Assembly: GCA_964537715.1 (NCBI GenBank)
Contig: CAZIAH010000056.1
Span: forward strand, 1 to 26,066
Source of the DNA: CAZTZL01 sp964537715
GTDB lineage: Bacteria > Zhuqueibacterota > QNDG01 > DSAB01
Reading direction: 5' to 3'
Length of the DNA stretch: 26,066 bases
Part shown: positions 7,317-15,224 of the stretch, piece after piece
Layout: every line of letters starts with the position of its first letter
Position numbering within the stretch: the stretch's first letter is position 1
Translations under genes and position numbers: made by a program
The notes under the pieces: generated by a model
What the model saw: only the letters and a program-made list of their open reading frames with translations
Database searches by the model: none
What the model was told of the DNA's origin: nothing

Positions 7317-9533
7317 TTAGGATGAAATTTCTTCATCGGATTTGACATTCACTTTGCATTTCGGACATTGGAGATACCGGCCTTTGGCTTTCGTGATTCT
7401 TTCTTCCATAAAAGGATAACCACACTCGGTACAATTTCTGGCTACCGGCCGATGCCAGGTTGCAAAACGGCATTTGGGATAATTCGAACAGCCGAAGAAG
7501 GTTTTCCCGCGCCGGCTTTTTCGCTCAACAACCTGTCCGCCGCATCCTTCTTCGGGACAAGGAACACCCACTGGAAGGGGCTTCGTAAATTTACAGTCCG
7601 GATAGTTGGAGCATGCCAGAAAACGACCGAACCGGCCGACTTTGATTACCATGGGCTCGCCGCACTTCTCGCAGCGTTCTTCGGTCTCCTCGGCAACTTC
7701 TTCCAGAGGACGGGTATAGCGACAGTCCGGATACCCGGTACAGGCAATGAAACGGCCATTGCGGCCCCATTTGATGATCAGATCCTTGCCGCATTTCGGG
7801 CATTTTTCGTCTTTCTCTTCCTGAAGCGATTCCCGGATTTCTTCTTTCTTTTCCATCGCATTTTGAATCGATTCGCTGAACGGCTGATAAAAATCGTTCA
7901 AAACCTGGCTTCGCTCTTTTTCGCCCGATTCGATCTGATCCAGCTCGGTCTCCATCTGTGCCGTAAAATCGACATTAAAAATGTGGTCGAATTCACCGAC
8001 GAGAATACGATTGACTGCCATTCCTAACTCAACTGCCCGCAGAGAACGCCCGTCTCTTTCAATATATTTCCGATCCAGCAAAGTGGATATAATCAAGGCA
8101 TAGGTGGAAGGCCTTCCGATGCCCCGCGTATCCAACTCCTTCACAAGACTGCTTTCCGTGTACCGGGGAGGCGGTTTGGTAAAATGCTGCTCCGGTGCCA
8201 TTTCAATCAAAGTTACATGATCGGATTTTTCAATGAATTGAGGAAGCAATGTGCGTTCGTCGTTTTCTTTCTCCACTTCATAGATCTGCATGAATCCGCG
8301 AAATTTTACCTTGGACGAGGTTACTCGAAACAGATACTCTCCCCCCGTGATTTCCAAAGTAGTCTGTTCGATTCTGGCGGAAGACATCTGGCATGCGACA
8401 AACCGGTTCCAGATCAGCCCATATAATTTTTGCTGCTGCGGAGAAAGATAGGCAGCCACTTTTTTGGGAGAATGCTTTGTGGAAGTGGGCCGGATGGCTT
8501 CGTGAGCATCCTGAGCAGTCTTCTTGCTCTTATACAACCTGGGACTCGGTGGAACATACTTCAGGCCGTAGTCATTTGCGATATATTCGCGCACTTCCTG
8601 GACCGCCGAACTGGCAAGACGGGTCGAATCAGTACGCATATAGGTAATCAGTCCTGCCCGGCCTTCAGGAAGATCGACGCCCTCGTAAAGCTGCTGCGCC
8701 ACGGCCATAACCTGTTTTGTCGTCATTCCAAGACGTCTGGACGCATCCTGTTGCAATGTGCTTGTGGTATAGGGAGGATAAGGCTGCCGCTCTATCTCTT
8801 TTGATTTGAGATCAGAAACCAGATAGTCCAGTGTTTTTAAAATCTGAATATGTTTCTGAACTTCCGGCTCGTTTGAGATGACGAGATCCTCGTTCTGGAA
8901 TTTAACCAGTTTGGCCTTGAACACTTCGCCGCCTTTGGTCCGAAATTCTCCCTCAATGGTCCAGTATTCCTGGGGTTTGAATCCGAGGATTTCATCCTCT
9001 CTTTCGCAGACCAGCCTGAGTGCAACAGACTGAACGCGTCCTGCTGACAATCCGCGAAAAACAGTCGTCCACAGAAAGGGACTCACTTTATAGCCGACCA
9101 GGCGATCCATGACCCGACGCGCCTTCTGGGCTTCCACCTTGTCTATATCGATATCTTTGGGTTGCTGAATCGCCGTCTGTATCGCTTTTTCCGTAATTTC
9201 ATGAAACAGGACACGGCGGATGTTTCTGTTGGACGGACCGATTTCCTGGGCAAGATGATGAGCAATGGCTTCCCCTTCACGATCCGGGTCAGTGGCGATG
9301 TAGACCTGATCCGAAGAGGTTGCAAGCCGTTTCAATTCTTTTAGAATTTTTCCGCGTCCTCTGATCGTAATATACTCGGGTTCGAAATGATTTTCAAGAT
9401 CCACACCCAAACGGTTCTTGGGCAGATTTTTCACATGTCCGACCGATGCTTTGACGACAAACTCTTTCCCCAAAAACCGGTTGATCGTTTTCGATTTCGC
9501 ATCCGATTCCACAATGACCAAAGACTTACCCAT
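7317..9533 (-). CDS. topA: DNA topoisomerase I (type IA)
   Basis: TopA relaxes negative supercoils by transient single-strand cleavage. Numbering from the upstream ATG at 9548, the Toprim domain starts at SLVIVESDAKSKT (Glu14) and holds the DPDREGEAI acid triad (Asp87, Asp89, Glu91). The catalytic Tyr303 lies in LITYMRTDS. Type IA core domains run to ~575. Four Cys4 zinc ribbons follow (583-609, 626-652, 664-693, 706-731), each with the GRFIAC/YPDCR-like pattern. I place the start at the ATG at 9533 rather than 9548, because GAGGG lies 8 bases before it and the protein then begins MGKSLVIVES, as in homologues. The 9548 ATG overlaps the secA stop (TGATG), lacks a clear ribosome binding site, and would add five residues. 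The frame closes with TAA. Confidence 0.95.
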   Translation of the reverse strand: MGKSLVIVESDAKSKTINRFLGKEFVVKASVGHVKNLPKNRLGVDLENHFEPEYITIRGRGKILKELKRLATSSDQVYIATDPDREGEAIAHHLAQEIGPSNRNIRRVLFHEITEKAIQTAIQQPKDIDIDKVEAQKARRVMDRLVGYKVSPFLWTTVFRGLSAGRVQSVALRLVCEREDEILGFKPQEYWTIEGEFRTKGGEVFKAKLVKFQNEDLVISNEPEVQKHIQILKTLDYLVSDLKSKEIERQPYPPYTTSTLQQDASRRLGMTTKQVMAVAQQLYEGVDLPEGRAGLITYMRTDSTRLASSAVQEVREYIANDYGLKYVPPSPRLYKSKKTAQDAHEAIRPTSTKHSPKKVAAYLSPQQQKLYGLIWNRFVACQMSSARIEQTTLEITGGEYLFRVTSSKVKFRGFMQIYEVEKENDERTLLPQFIEKSDHVTLIEMAPEQHFTKPPPRYTESSLVKELDTRGIGRPSTYALIISTLLDRKYIERDGRSLRAVELGMAVNRILVGEFDHIFNVDFTAQMETELDQIESGEKERSQVLNDFYQPFSESIQNAMEKKEEIRESLQEEKDEKCPKCGKDLIIKWGRNGRFIACTGYPDCRYTRPLEEVAEETEERCEKCGEPMVIKVGRFGRFLACSNYPDCKFTKPLPVGVPCPEEGCGGQVVERKSRRGKTFFGCSNYPKCRFATWHRPVARNCTECGYPFMEERITKAKGRYLQCPKCKVNVKSDEEISS

Positions 9534-9547
9534 ACCGTTTTCCCTCA

Positions 9548-11743
9548 TCAGGAAGACATTCTGCCGTGACAGTGTTTGTATTTTTTACCGCTGCCGCAGG
9601 GACAGGGATCGTTTCGTCCGACCTTGTTTTCAACCCTCACAGGCTGACGTTTGCCGACTCTCGGGGCCTCCTGGGGCGCGGACGATTGCTGTTCCGTTCT
9701 CTCAAATCCCATTCCTGTGGAATCGGCATGCAGTGCAGCCATTTCTCTCTGCGGTTCCCGTCTGGGCTGTTGAAGCCCTCCGGGAGCCTGTTCGACCTGT
9801 ATCTGTGCCTTGAAGACAATTTCTATAATTTCCTGGTCGATTCGTCCCAGCATTTCAGAAAATGCCCGAAATCCTTCCTGCTTGTATTCGATCAACGGAT
9901 CTTTTTGACCGTAAGCCCGAAGTCCGATGCCTTCCTTGAGTTGATCCATCTCGTAGAGATGTTCTTTCCATCTCTCGTCGATCGTTTTGAGTGTGGCAAA
10001 TCTCTCAAGCTGAGCCATTAGATCATTCCCTAAAATTTTTCGTTTTTGCTCATACGACTGTATGGCCGCTTCTTTGATTCGCTCTTCCAATTCATCCGCC
10101 CGGATGGAAGTTCGCTGGTCTTCGGCCACTGGCAGAGGCAGCAGCATTGTTTTGAGAAGCTCTTCCCCGATCTCATCCCAGCCCCAGCCATCTCCATATT
10201 CACTTCCTGAGGTAAATTGGGCGACCACATCCTCGACAAATATCTCGATCATCTCGATGATATCTTCACGGAGATTCTCTCCCTCGAGAGCCCGTCTCCT
10301 CCGCGTGTAGATGACCTCCCGCTGTTTGTTCATCACATCATCATATTCAAGAAGATGTTTCCTGATTTCGAAATTTCGCATTTCGACCCGTTTCTGGGCG
10401 CGTTCGATAGAACGGGTAATCATGGGATGGGTAATGACCTCTCCCTCTTCCACACCGAGGCGGTCCATCACGCCGGCGATTCGCTCCGATCCGAAAAGCC
10501 GCATCAGATCATCTTCCAGGGAAAGGTAGAAACGGGACGATCCGGGATCTCCCTGCCGGCCGGACCGGCCTCTCAGCTGCCGGTCGATGCGGCGGGCTTC
10601 GTGTCGCTCCGTGCCGATAATACAGAGTCCGCCTGTGGCATAATCCCGTGCCTTGATGTGAACCAACCGGTCCGACTGGACTTTCGCATCCGCAGGCGCG
10701 CTGATTCTTTTGGGAATCGCATGAATTCCATCCGGGAAAGCCGAAAACAGGGATTTTTTCTCCTCTTCGGATTGAAGAACTTGTACGGTCCGGTTTTTCT
10801 CGTTCAGGATGCGTGCCAGTTTGGAAAAGTCTTCTTCGGACATTTCATGAACAATCACACATTGACCGCGTGACGCTTCCCTGGACGCCTGTTCGGCCAA
10901 TTCCTGAATATCTTCGTCATAGTACTGAATCACACTCCGGCCGAGTTTGATATCCGTGCCCCGACCCGCCATATTGGTTGCAATCGTAACCATACCCGGC
11001 TCTCCGGCCCGCGCGATGATTTCGGCCTCCTGACGGTGGTGCTTTGCATTCAGCACAGAGTGATGGATATTCTTCCGACGCAGCATCCGGGAGAGTGTTT
11101 CGGAAACTTCGACCGAAACCGTGCCCACGAGAACGGGCAGACCTTCTTCATTGTAATGTATAATTTCGTCGATGATGGCGTTGTACTTCTCGCGTTTGGT
11201 CCGGTAAACCACATCGTCCCGGTCCGCACGACGGATGGGTTCGTTGGTCGGGATAACCACGACATCGAGTTTATAAATTTCCCAGAATTCTCCGGCCTCG
11301 GTCTCGGCCGTACCGGTCATTCCGGCCAGCTTTTTATAGAGCCGGAAAAAATTCTGGAGCGTAATCGTGGCCAGTGTCTGTGTCTCTCGTTCGATTCGAA
11401 CATTTTCCTTGGCTTCCAACGCCTGATGCAGCCCATCAGAAAATCGTCTTCCCGGCATCAGTCTGCCGGTAAACTCGTCCACGATCATGACTTTGCCATC
11501 TTCCGTGACGACGTATTCGACATCTTTTTCAAAGAGCGAGTAGGCACGGAGAAGCTGGCTGATATTGTGAAGCCGTTCGCTCATTTCCGCATATTCCGCC
11601 TGGAGTTCCTCTTTCTTCCTTTCCCGAGTCGATGGCGCCATCTCTTCCGAACCTTCTATCTCGGAAAGCTGGGTAGCCAGATCGGGCAGCACGAACATCT
11701 CTGGATTCCCGGGAGAAAGCGCCTCTCTTCCCTTCTCGGTCAA
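9548..11743 (-). CDS. secA: SecA, C-terminal three-quarters (downstream of an in-frame stop)
   Basis: This continues the upstream secA frame after an in-frame TAA, with no frame change. It encodes the rest of the cross-linking domain (PPXD), with DEFTGRLMPGRRFSDGLHQA; the end of nucleotide-binding domain 1; NBD2, with AGRGTDIKLG and QLRGRSGRQGDPG; the scaffold and wing domains; and a C-terminal zinc motif (CPCGSGKKYKHCH) that binds SecB and lipid. The listed start is the first in-frame start-type codon after the stop, a TTG at 11743, but it lacks a ribosome binding site. An ATG at 11698 with GGGA about 8 bases upstream is an alternative. Either way this half lacks the Walker A and DEAD-type motifs and could not be a complete ATPase alone. 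It ends in TGA overlapping the upstream ATG of topA by one base. Confidence 0.9.
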   Translation of the reverse strand: MTEKGREALSPGNPEMFVLPDLATQLSEIEGSEEMAPSTRERKKEELQAEYAEMSERLHNISQLLRAYSLFEKDVEYVVTEDGKVMIVDEFTGRLMPGRRFSDGLHQALEAKENVRIERETQTLATITLQNFFRLYKKLAGMTGTAETEAGEFWEIYKLDVVVIPTNEPIRRADRDDVVYRTKREKYNAIIDEIIHYNEEGLPVLVGTVSVEVSETLSRMLRRKNIHHSVLNAKHHRQEAEIIARAGEPGMVTIATNMAGRGTDIKLGRSVIQYYDEDIQELAEQASREASRGQCVIVHEMSEEDFSKLARILNEKNRTVQVLQSEEEKKSLFSAFPDGIHAIPKRISAPADAKVQSDRLVHIKARDYATGGLCIIGTERHEARRIDRQLRGRSGRQGDPGSSRFYLSLEDDLMRLFGSERIAGVMDRLGVEEGEVITHPMITRSIERAQKRVEMRNFEIRKHLLEYDDVMNKQREVIYTRRRRALEGENLREDIIEMIEIFVEDVVAQFTSGSEYGDGWGWDEIGEELLKTMLLPLPVAEDQRTSIRADELEERIKEAAIQSYEQKRKILGNDLMAQLERFATLKTIDERWKEHLYEMDQLKEGIGLRAYGQKDPLIEYKQEGFRAFSEMLGRIDQEIIEIVFKAQIQVEQAPGGLQQPRREPQREMAALHADSTGMGFERTEQQSSAPQEAPRVGKRQPVRVENKVGRNDPCPCGSGKKYKHCHGRMSS

Positions 11744-11794
11744 ATCGATGGTATGGGCCTTTTCGTCGATGGCAAAATAGAGGACATCATCGAG

Positions 11795-11797
11795 TTA
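11795..11797 (-). other. In-frame TAA interrupting secA
   Basis: The codon after ...YMRDKKLN reads TAA. The same frame then continues LDDVLYFAIDEKAHTIDLTEKG, which is ordinary SecA sequence, so both halves are in register and no base has been gained or lost. A single change such as GAA to TAA would explain it; glutamate would suit the acidic linker that precedes LYF-x-IDE in related SecA proteins. TAA is used as a normal stop in this window (topA, hprK, the MCE gene, rpsU, the acyl synthetase and the lamin-tail gene), so a code change is unlikely. The base after the stop is C, a relatively weak termination context. Confidence 0.85.
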
Positions 11798-12922
11798 GTT
11801 GAGCTTCTTGTCGCGCATGTAATCGGATTCGACACGCCGAATCAATTTCTGAATGCCCGATTCATGAAGCATCTTTGTCAAACGCTTGTTCTTGGGGGAA
11901 CCCCGCTGCGCCTGAAGCAGTTTCTTCCCTGCTTCGTATTCTTTGCCTTCTTTGAGCAGTTGTTCTCCTTCATTGACCATCTGATTGACCAAAACAGTCT
12001 GGCTTCGAATGAGCTGTTCGACTTTGGGCTTCATCTCGCCGAACCGGTTTTTCGACTCTCCCACCGGGCCGGAAATAATCAGAGGTGTTCGCGCTTCATC
12101 GACCAGAACGGAATCGACTTCATCAATGATGGTATAATAATGTTTTCTTTGTACCAATCCTTCAGGGGAAATCGCCATGTTATCGCGCAGATAATCAAAC
12201 CCAAACTCGTTGTTGGTACCGTACGTAATATCCGCATCGTAGGCGACTTTCCGTTCCCGGGGATTCATATCGTTGGTGATATAGGCCACGGTCAATCCTA
12301 AAAACTTGTAGATTTCTCCCATCCATTCGCAGTCTCGTCTGGCCAGATAATCGTTGACCGTAACAAGATGGGCGCCCTTTCCCACAAGCGCGTTGAGATA
12401 GAGCGGCATTGTAGCGACGAGCGTTTTCCCTTCACCGGTGGCCATCTCGGCAATCTTTCCTTCATGGAGAGCAATCCCCCCCATGATCTGAACGTCGAAA
12501 GGAACCATGTCCCAAACGATTTCATGTTCGACGATTTTCCACTTCTTGCCCAAAAGGCGCCGGCAGGTTTCCTTTACAACGGCATACGCCTCAGGTAAAA
12601 TATCGAGAAGAACTTCCTCCGTGGCTTCGAATTCCTCTTTTTCGAGCCGATCTATCTCCTGTCTCACCGCATCGAAATCGATGTTCTCATCCGCAGCGAC
12701 TCCCTGAAGTTTTTCCTTCAGGGGATTGATTTTGCTTTGCAGTTCACCGACTCGCTCCTGAATTTTTTGCTTGAATTCGCCGGTTTTGGATTTCAGGACT
12801 TCGTCGGAAAGATCGTGAAGTGTGGCATAAATGCGACTCACCTCTTCAACGATGGGCGTGTATCTTTTAATATCGCGGCTGTGTTTGCTTCCGAATATGG
12901 TTTCCAAAAGTTTACTGAACAT
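11795..12922 (-). CDS. secA: SecA preprotein translocase ATPase, N-terminal part (ends at a premature in-frame TAA)
   Basis: SecA is the motor that drives preproteins through SecYEG. This frame encodes the first 375 residues of an expected ~1123. It has the N-terminal MFSKLLETIFGSK; a long helical insertion (~45-110) that is typical of FCB-group SecA and absent from the E. coli protein; Walker A ATGEGKT (~161-167); NDYLARRD; TYGTNNEFGFDYLRDN; and the DEVDSVLVDEARTPLIISGP motif II region (~267-286). It stops inside the cross-linking domain. The start is the ATG at 12922, with GGAG 6 bases upstream; a TTG at 12934 in the same frame has no ribosome binding site. The gene follows the cyclophilin-like gene by 49 bases. 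It is intact except for the stop, which fits either a sequencing or assembly error or a genuine split or nonsense allele. Confidence 0.9.
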   Translation of the reverse strand: MFSKLLETIFGSKHSRDIKRYTPIVEEVSRIYATLHDLSDEVLKSKTGEFKQKIQERVGELQSKINPLKEKLQGVAADENIDFDAVRQEIDRLEKEEFEATEEVLLDILPEAYAVVKETCRRLLGKKWKIVEHEIVWDMVPFDVQIMGGIALHEGKIAEMATGEGKTLVATMPLYLNALVGKGAHLVTVNDYLARRDCEWMGEIYKFLGLTVAYITNDMNPRERKVAYDADITYGTNNEFGFDYLRDNMAISPEGLVQRKHYYTIIDEVDSVLVDEARTPLIISGPVGESKNRFGEMKPKVEQLIRSQTVLVNQMVNEGEQLLKEGKEYEAGKKLLQAQRGSPKNKRLTKMLHESGIQKLIRRVESDYMRDKKLN

Positions 12923-12971
12923 CAAAAACTCCAAAATAAATCGATTATGGAAAATCTCTCTGCGAAAGATT

Positions 12972-13340
12972 TCATTCCTTCAATGGCTCGACAACGATCT
13001 CATCACCAGCCGAAATTTCTTTTAAACTCTGTATGTCGCCCAGTACCTTTCCGATAACGTTGACCGGACTCGCCGGTCGAACTTCTCCGGATCGGCTGAC
13101 CGGGGTTTGGCCGAAAAAAATGCAAAAAGCATGACCCGGCGGCCAGTAAGCCAGATCGCCTTCCCGGACGATCTCACGTCCCTCTTCGAGCTCTTTTTGA
13201 ACCGGGATCGGAAAATAGATTTCGTCACCCCACGTATTCACTACGCCCCGAACAGGAAGCATGTTCCAGATTTCCTGCGCAGTCGATGATTCATTGAGTT
13301 GTGCTTTCACAGAAATCCGGTCTGTGTGAATTTCAATCAT
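12972..13340 (-). CDS. Cyclophilin-like fold protein (TM1367-type, PF04126-like)
   Basis: This small protein (122 residues from the ATG at 13340) has the hallmarks of the uncharacterised cyclophilin-like family typified by Thermotoga TM1367. These are an N-terminal strand and helix ending in WNMLPVRG, then WGDEIYFPIPV, then GDLAYWPPGHAFCIFFGQTP, and a closing segment with NVIGKVLGD. The fold resembles cyclophilin, but prolyl isomerase activity has not been shown for the family and the function is unknown. A GTG two codons upstream (13346) is an alternative start; neither has a strong ribosome binding site. It sits between tamA (96 bases) and secA (49 bases) in the same direction, so a role near protein export is a guess from position only. 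Confidence 0.85.
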   Translation of the reverse strand: MIEIHTDRISVKAQLNESSTAQEIWNMLPVRGVVNTWGDEIYFPIPVQKELEEGREIVREGDLAYWPPGHAFCIFFGQTPVSRSGEVRPASPVNVIGKVLGDIQSLKEISAGDEIVVEPLKE

Positions 13341-13436
13341 TCTCACAATCAGTTAAAATACAATCGATTTCTCGAAAAATCAACACCTATTTATTTCTAT
13401 TCACATATAAGACAATTCTCTTTCCCGGATGTTGTC

Positions 13437-15224
13437 TCAAAATAACTGCCCGATCCCAAAAATCCAGCGATGCCCGGATTCTCCGCTTTTAGGATCAGGA
13501 TTGATGCCAAGATCCAGACGGGCCACACCGATCGGAGTATTAAAACGAAGCCCCAGTCCCGGCGTCAGACGCATCTCTCGAAAATTGAACTCCTCCGGTC
13601 TCGCCCAGACATTTCCCAGATCGGCAAAAAACACCAGACCGAGTGTCTTGTACAGCCTTTGACGAATTTCAATCATATTCCACTGGATCTTGAGTCGTCC
13701 TCCCGTGGGAACACCGTTCTTATCCAGCGGACCGAGTTTTTTATATTCGAACCCCCGCACCGAATTCGGTCCCCCAATGTAAAACCGTTCCTGCAGGGGA
13801 ATCGATTCAAGACCTCCAGAAACATTGATCCAGCCAATTTCGAATGCCGTGGCAAAAACAGTGGAATTCGACCAGGGGATGAAATATCTCATGCCCGCAA
13901 TCGACCGCAGAAATCCTTTGATCACCCCGGAAAAAGTCCCCCCCCATTCATTGCTCCATTCGAGATAAAATCCTCTGGAAGGATTGAAAAGGTTGTTCCG
14001 CGTGTCATGAATAAAGGAGAATTTCAAGCTTTTCACATTGGTTTTTATATCTTCCGGGATTTTGAGTACTTTGATATCGTATAACTTGGCACGCTCCTGA
14101 CGACAGGTCACTGTGATATTCGATCTTTTGGAAAATAACCGTCCGACGGCCAGTTCTCCACGGATATGATCCATACTATATCCTGGTTCTTCCTTATAAC
14201 CCGTATAGAGTTTGGCATCGGTGCGCCACCGGCTTCCAAGCGTATAAGGTTCCGTGAATGAGAGTTCTGCACCGTATTGAATGAAACTGATTTTCGTGGC
14301 CAGAGCAACTCTCCGGGCCATTCCCCCGAGATTGGTATTGATGACCTCTATACGTCCGCGTAATTTCTCGACCGTTCCGTAACCGGCGGCAATATTGAAT
14401 TCGATGGATAGTTTTTCTTTCATTTCTATGTTAATGTCTTTTTGAGTCGAATCTCCGCTCACTGCATTTTTCGGATGGATAAGTACATTCTGGAACAATC
14501 CGGTCAAATAAATCTGCCTCTGGGACTCAAGCAGTTTTGCGTAATTGATAATATCCCCCGGCTTGAAAAGGATTTCCCGCTGTACAACACGCGGTCGGGT
14601 TTTCCTCAGACCGGTCAAATGGATTTCATTAATGGTGAACCGATTGTTTTCCTGAATATTGAAATCGATGATCGCCCGATGAATCTCTGTATTCAGTCGA
14701 ACTGAAGGTTCGATCTTGGCGTCCAAAAAACCGGAATCCGCATAAAGTCTCAAGAGAGCCAGTGTGGAGGATTCGAGATTTTCTTTTAAAAACGGCGCAT
14801 CACTGCGGATTTGAATTTGCTCGAAGAGACCCTCTTTCGAGAAATAATTGTTTCCAAACACATCCACTGCTTCGACAAAAGTACGATCTCCCTCGGACAG
14901 AGCAATTGAAATGGAAACTTTATTTCTCAGTGAATCGACAGCAACCTGGTAACTGGAAATACGGGCTTCGAGAAAACCATATTGATGATAAAAACGTTCC
15001 AGAGTTTTCAAATCTTCGTGCAAAATATCGGGATGGTAGATTGAAGGATTCAAAAATGAGGATAAACGGGAGGCCATCACACGACGGAGATGGCGCTCTA
15101 AAAAAAAGGTCATCCCCTGAAATCGAATTGATTCTATTTTATATTTGACGGTTTTACCTGTCAGCGGCATCATCAGAATTACCGAAAAAACAGCAACAAG
15201 AATTTCTATTCTTAATTTTTTCAT
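13437..15224 (-). CDS. tamA: Outer membrane assembly protein of the BamA/TamA (Omp85) family
   Basis: The 595-residue protein has an N-terminal signal peptide (~1-24); three POTRA-like domains (~29-112, 116-193, 195-271), each with short FxG or GxF-type turns; and a 16-strand-type surface antigen barrel (~272-595). The barrel carries the lid-lock motif GGPNSVRGF (VRGF at 489-492) and ends in phenylalanine, as expected for an Omp85 protein. Three POTRAs rather than five, and a gene start that overlaps the stop of tamB (ATGA), make TamA a better call than BamA. TamA works with inner-membrane-anchored TamB to insert outer membrane proteins and perhaps move phospholipids. Its last residues lie 96 bases before the next gene. 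BamA itself is presumably encoded elsewhere. Confidence 0.9.
   Translation of the reverse strand: MKKLRIEILVAVFSVILMMPLTGKTVKYKIESIRFQGMTFFLERHLRRVMASRLSSFLNPSIYHPDILHEDLKTLERFYHQYGFLEARISSYQVAVDSLRNKVSISIALSEGDRTFVEAVDVFGNNYFSKEGLFEQIQIRSDAPFLKENLESSTLALLRLYADSGFLDAKIEPSVRLNTEIHRAIIDFNIQENNRFTINEIHLTGLRKTRPRVVQREILFKPGDIINYAKLLESQRQIYLTGLFQNVLIHPKNAVSGDSTQKDINIEMKEKLSIEFNIAAGYGTVEKLRGRIEVINTNLGGMARRVALATKISFIQYGAELSFTEPYTLGSRWRTDAKLYTGYKEEPGYSMDHIRGELAVGRLFSKRSNITVTCRQERAKLYDIKVLKIPEDIKTNVKSLKFSFIHDTRNNLFNPSRGFYLEWSNEWGGTFSGVIKGFLRSIAGMRYFIPWSNSTVFATAFEIGWINVSGGLESIPLQERFYIGGPNSVRGFEYKKLGPLDKNGVPTGGRLKIQWNMIEIRQRLYKTLGLVFFADLGNVWARPEEFNFREMRLTPGLGLRFNTPIGVARLDLGINPDPKSGESGHRWIFGIGQLF

Noticed and set aside
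7368..8027. A 219-codon plus-strand open frame
   Set aside because: Antisense to the conserved zinc-ribbon and core region of topA; low-complexity phenylalanine-rich product.
10217..10873. A 218-codon plus-strand open frame
   Set aside because: Antisense to conserved secA motifs; no domain signature.
11036..12301. A 421-codon open frame on the plus strand
   Set aside because: It lies wholly antisense to secA, matches no family I recognise, and is a by-product of the codon use of the real gene. Its span across the secA stop is coincidence.
9548..12922. A frameshift or insertion element in secA
   Set aside because: Both halves are in the same frame (distance divisible by three) and join without missing or extra residues, so only the stop codon itself is abnormal.
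13355..13383. A promoter-like TTGATT-N17-TATTTT before the cyclophilin-like gene (minus strand)
   Set aside because: Transcription would begin only about 8 bases before the ATG, leaving no room for a ribosome binding site. Chance A/T matches are likely.
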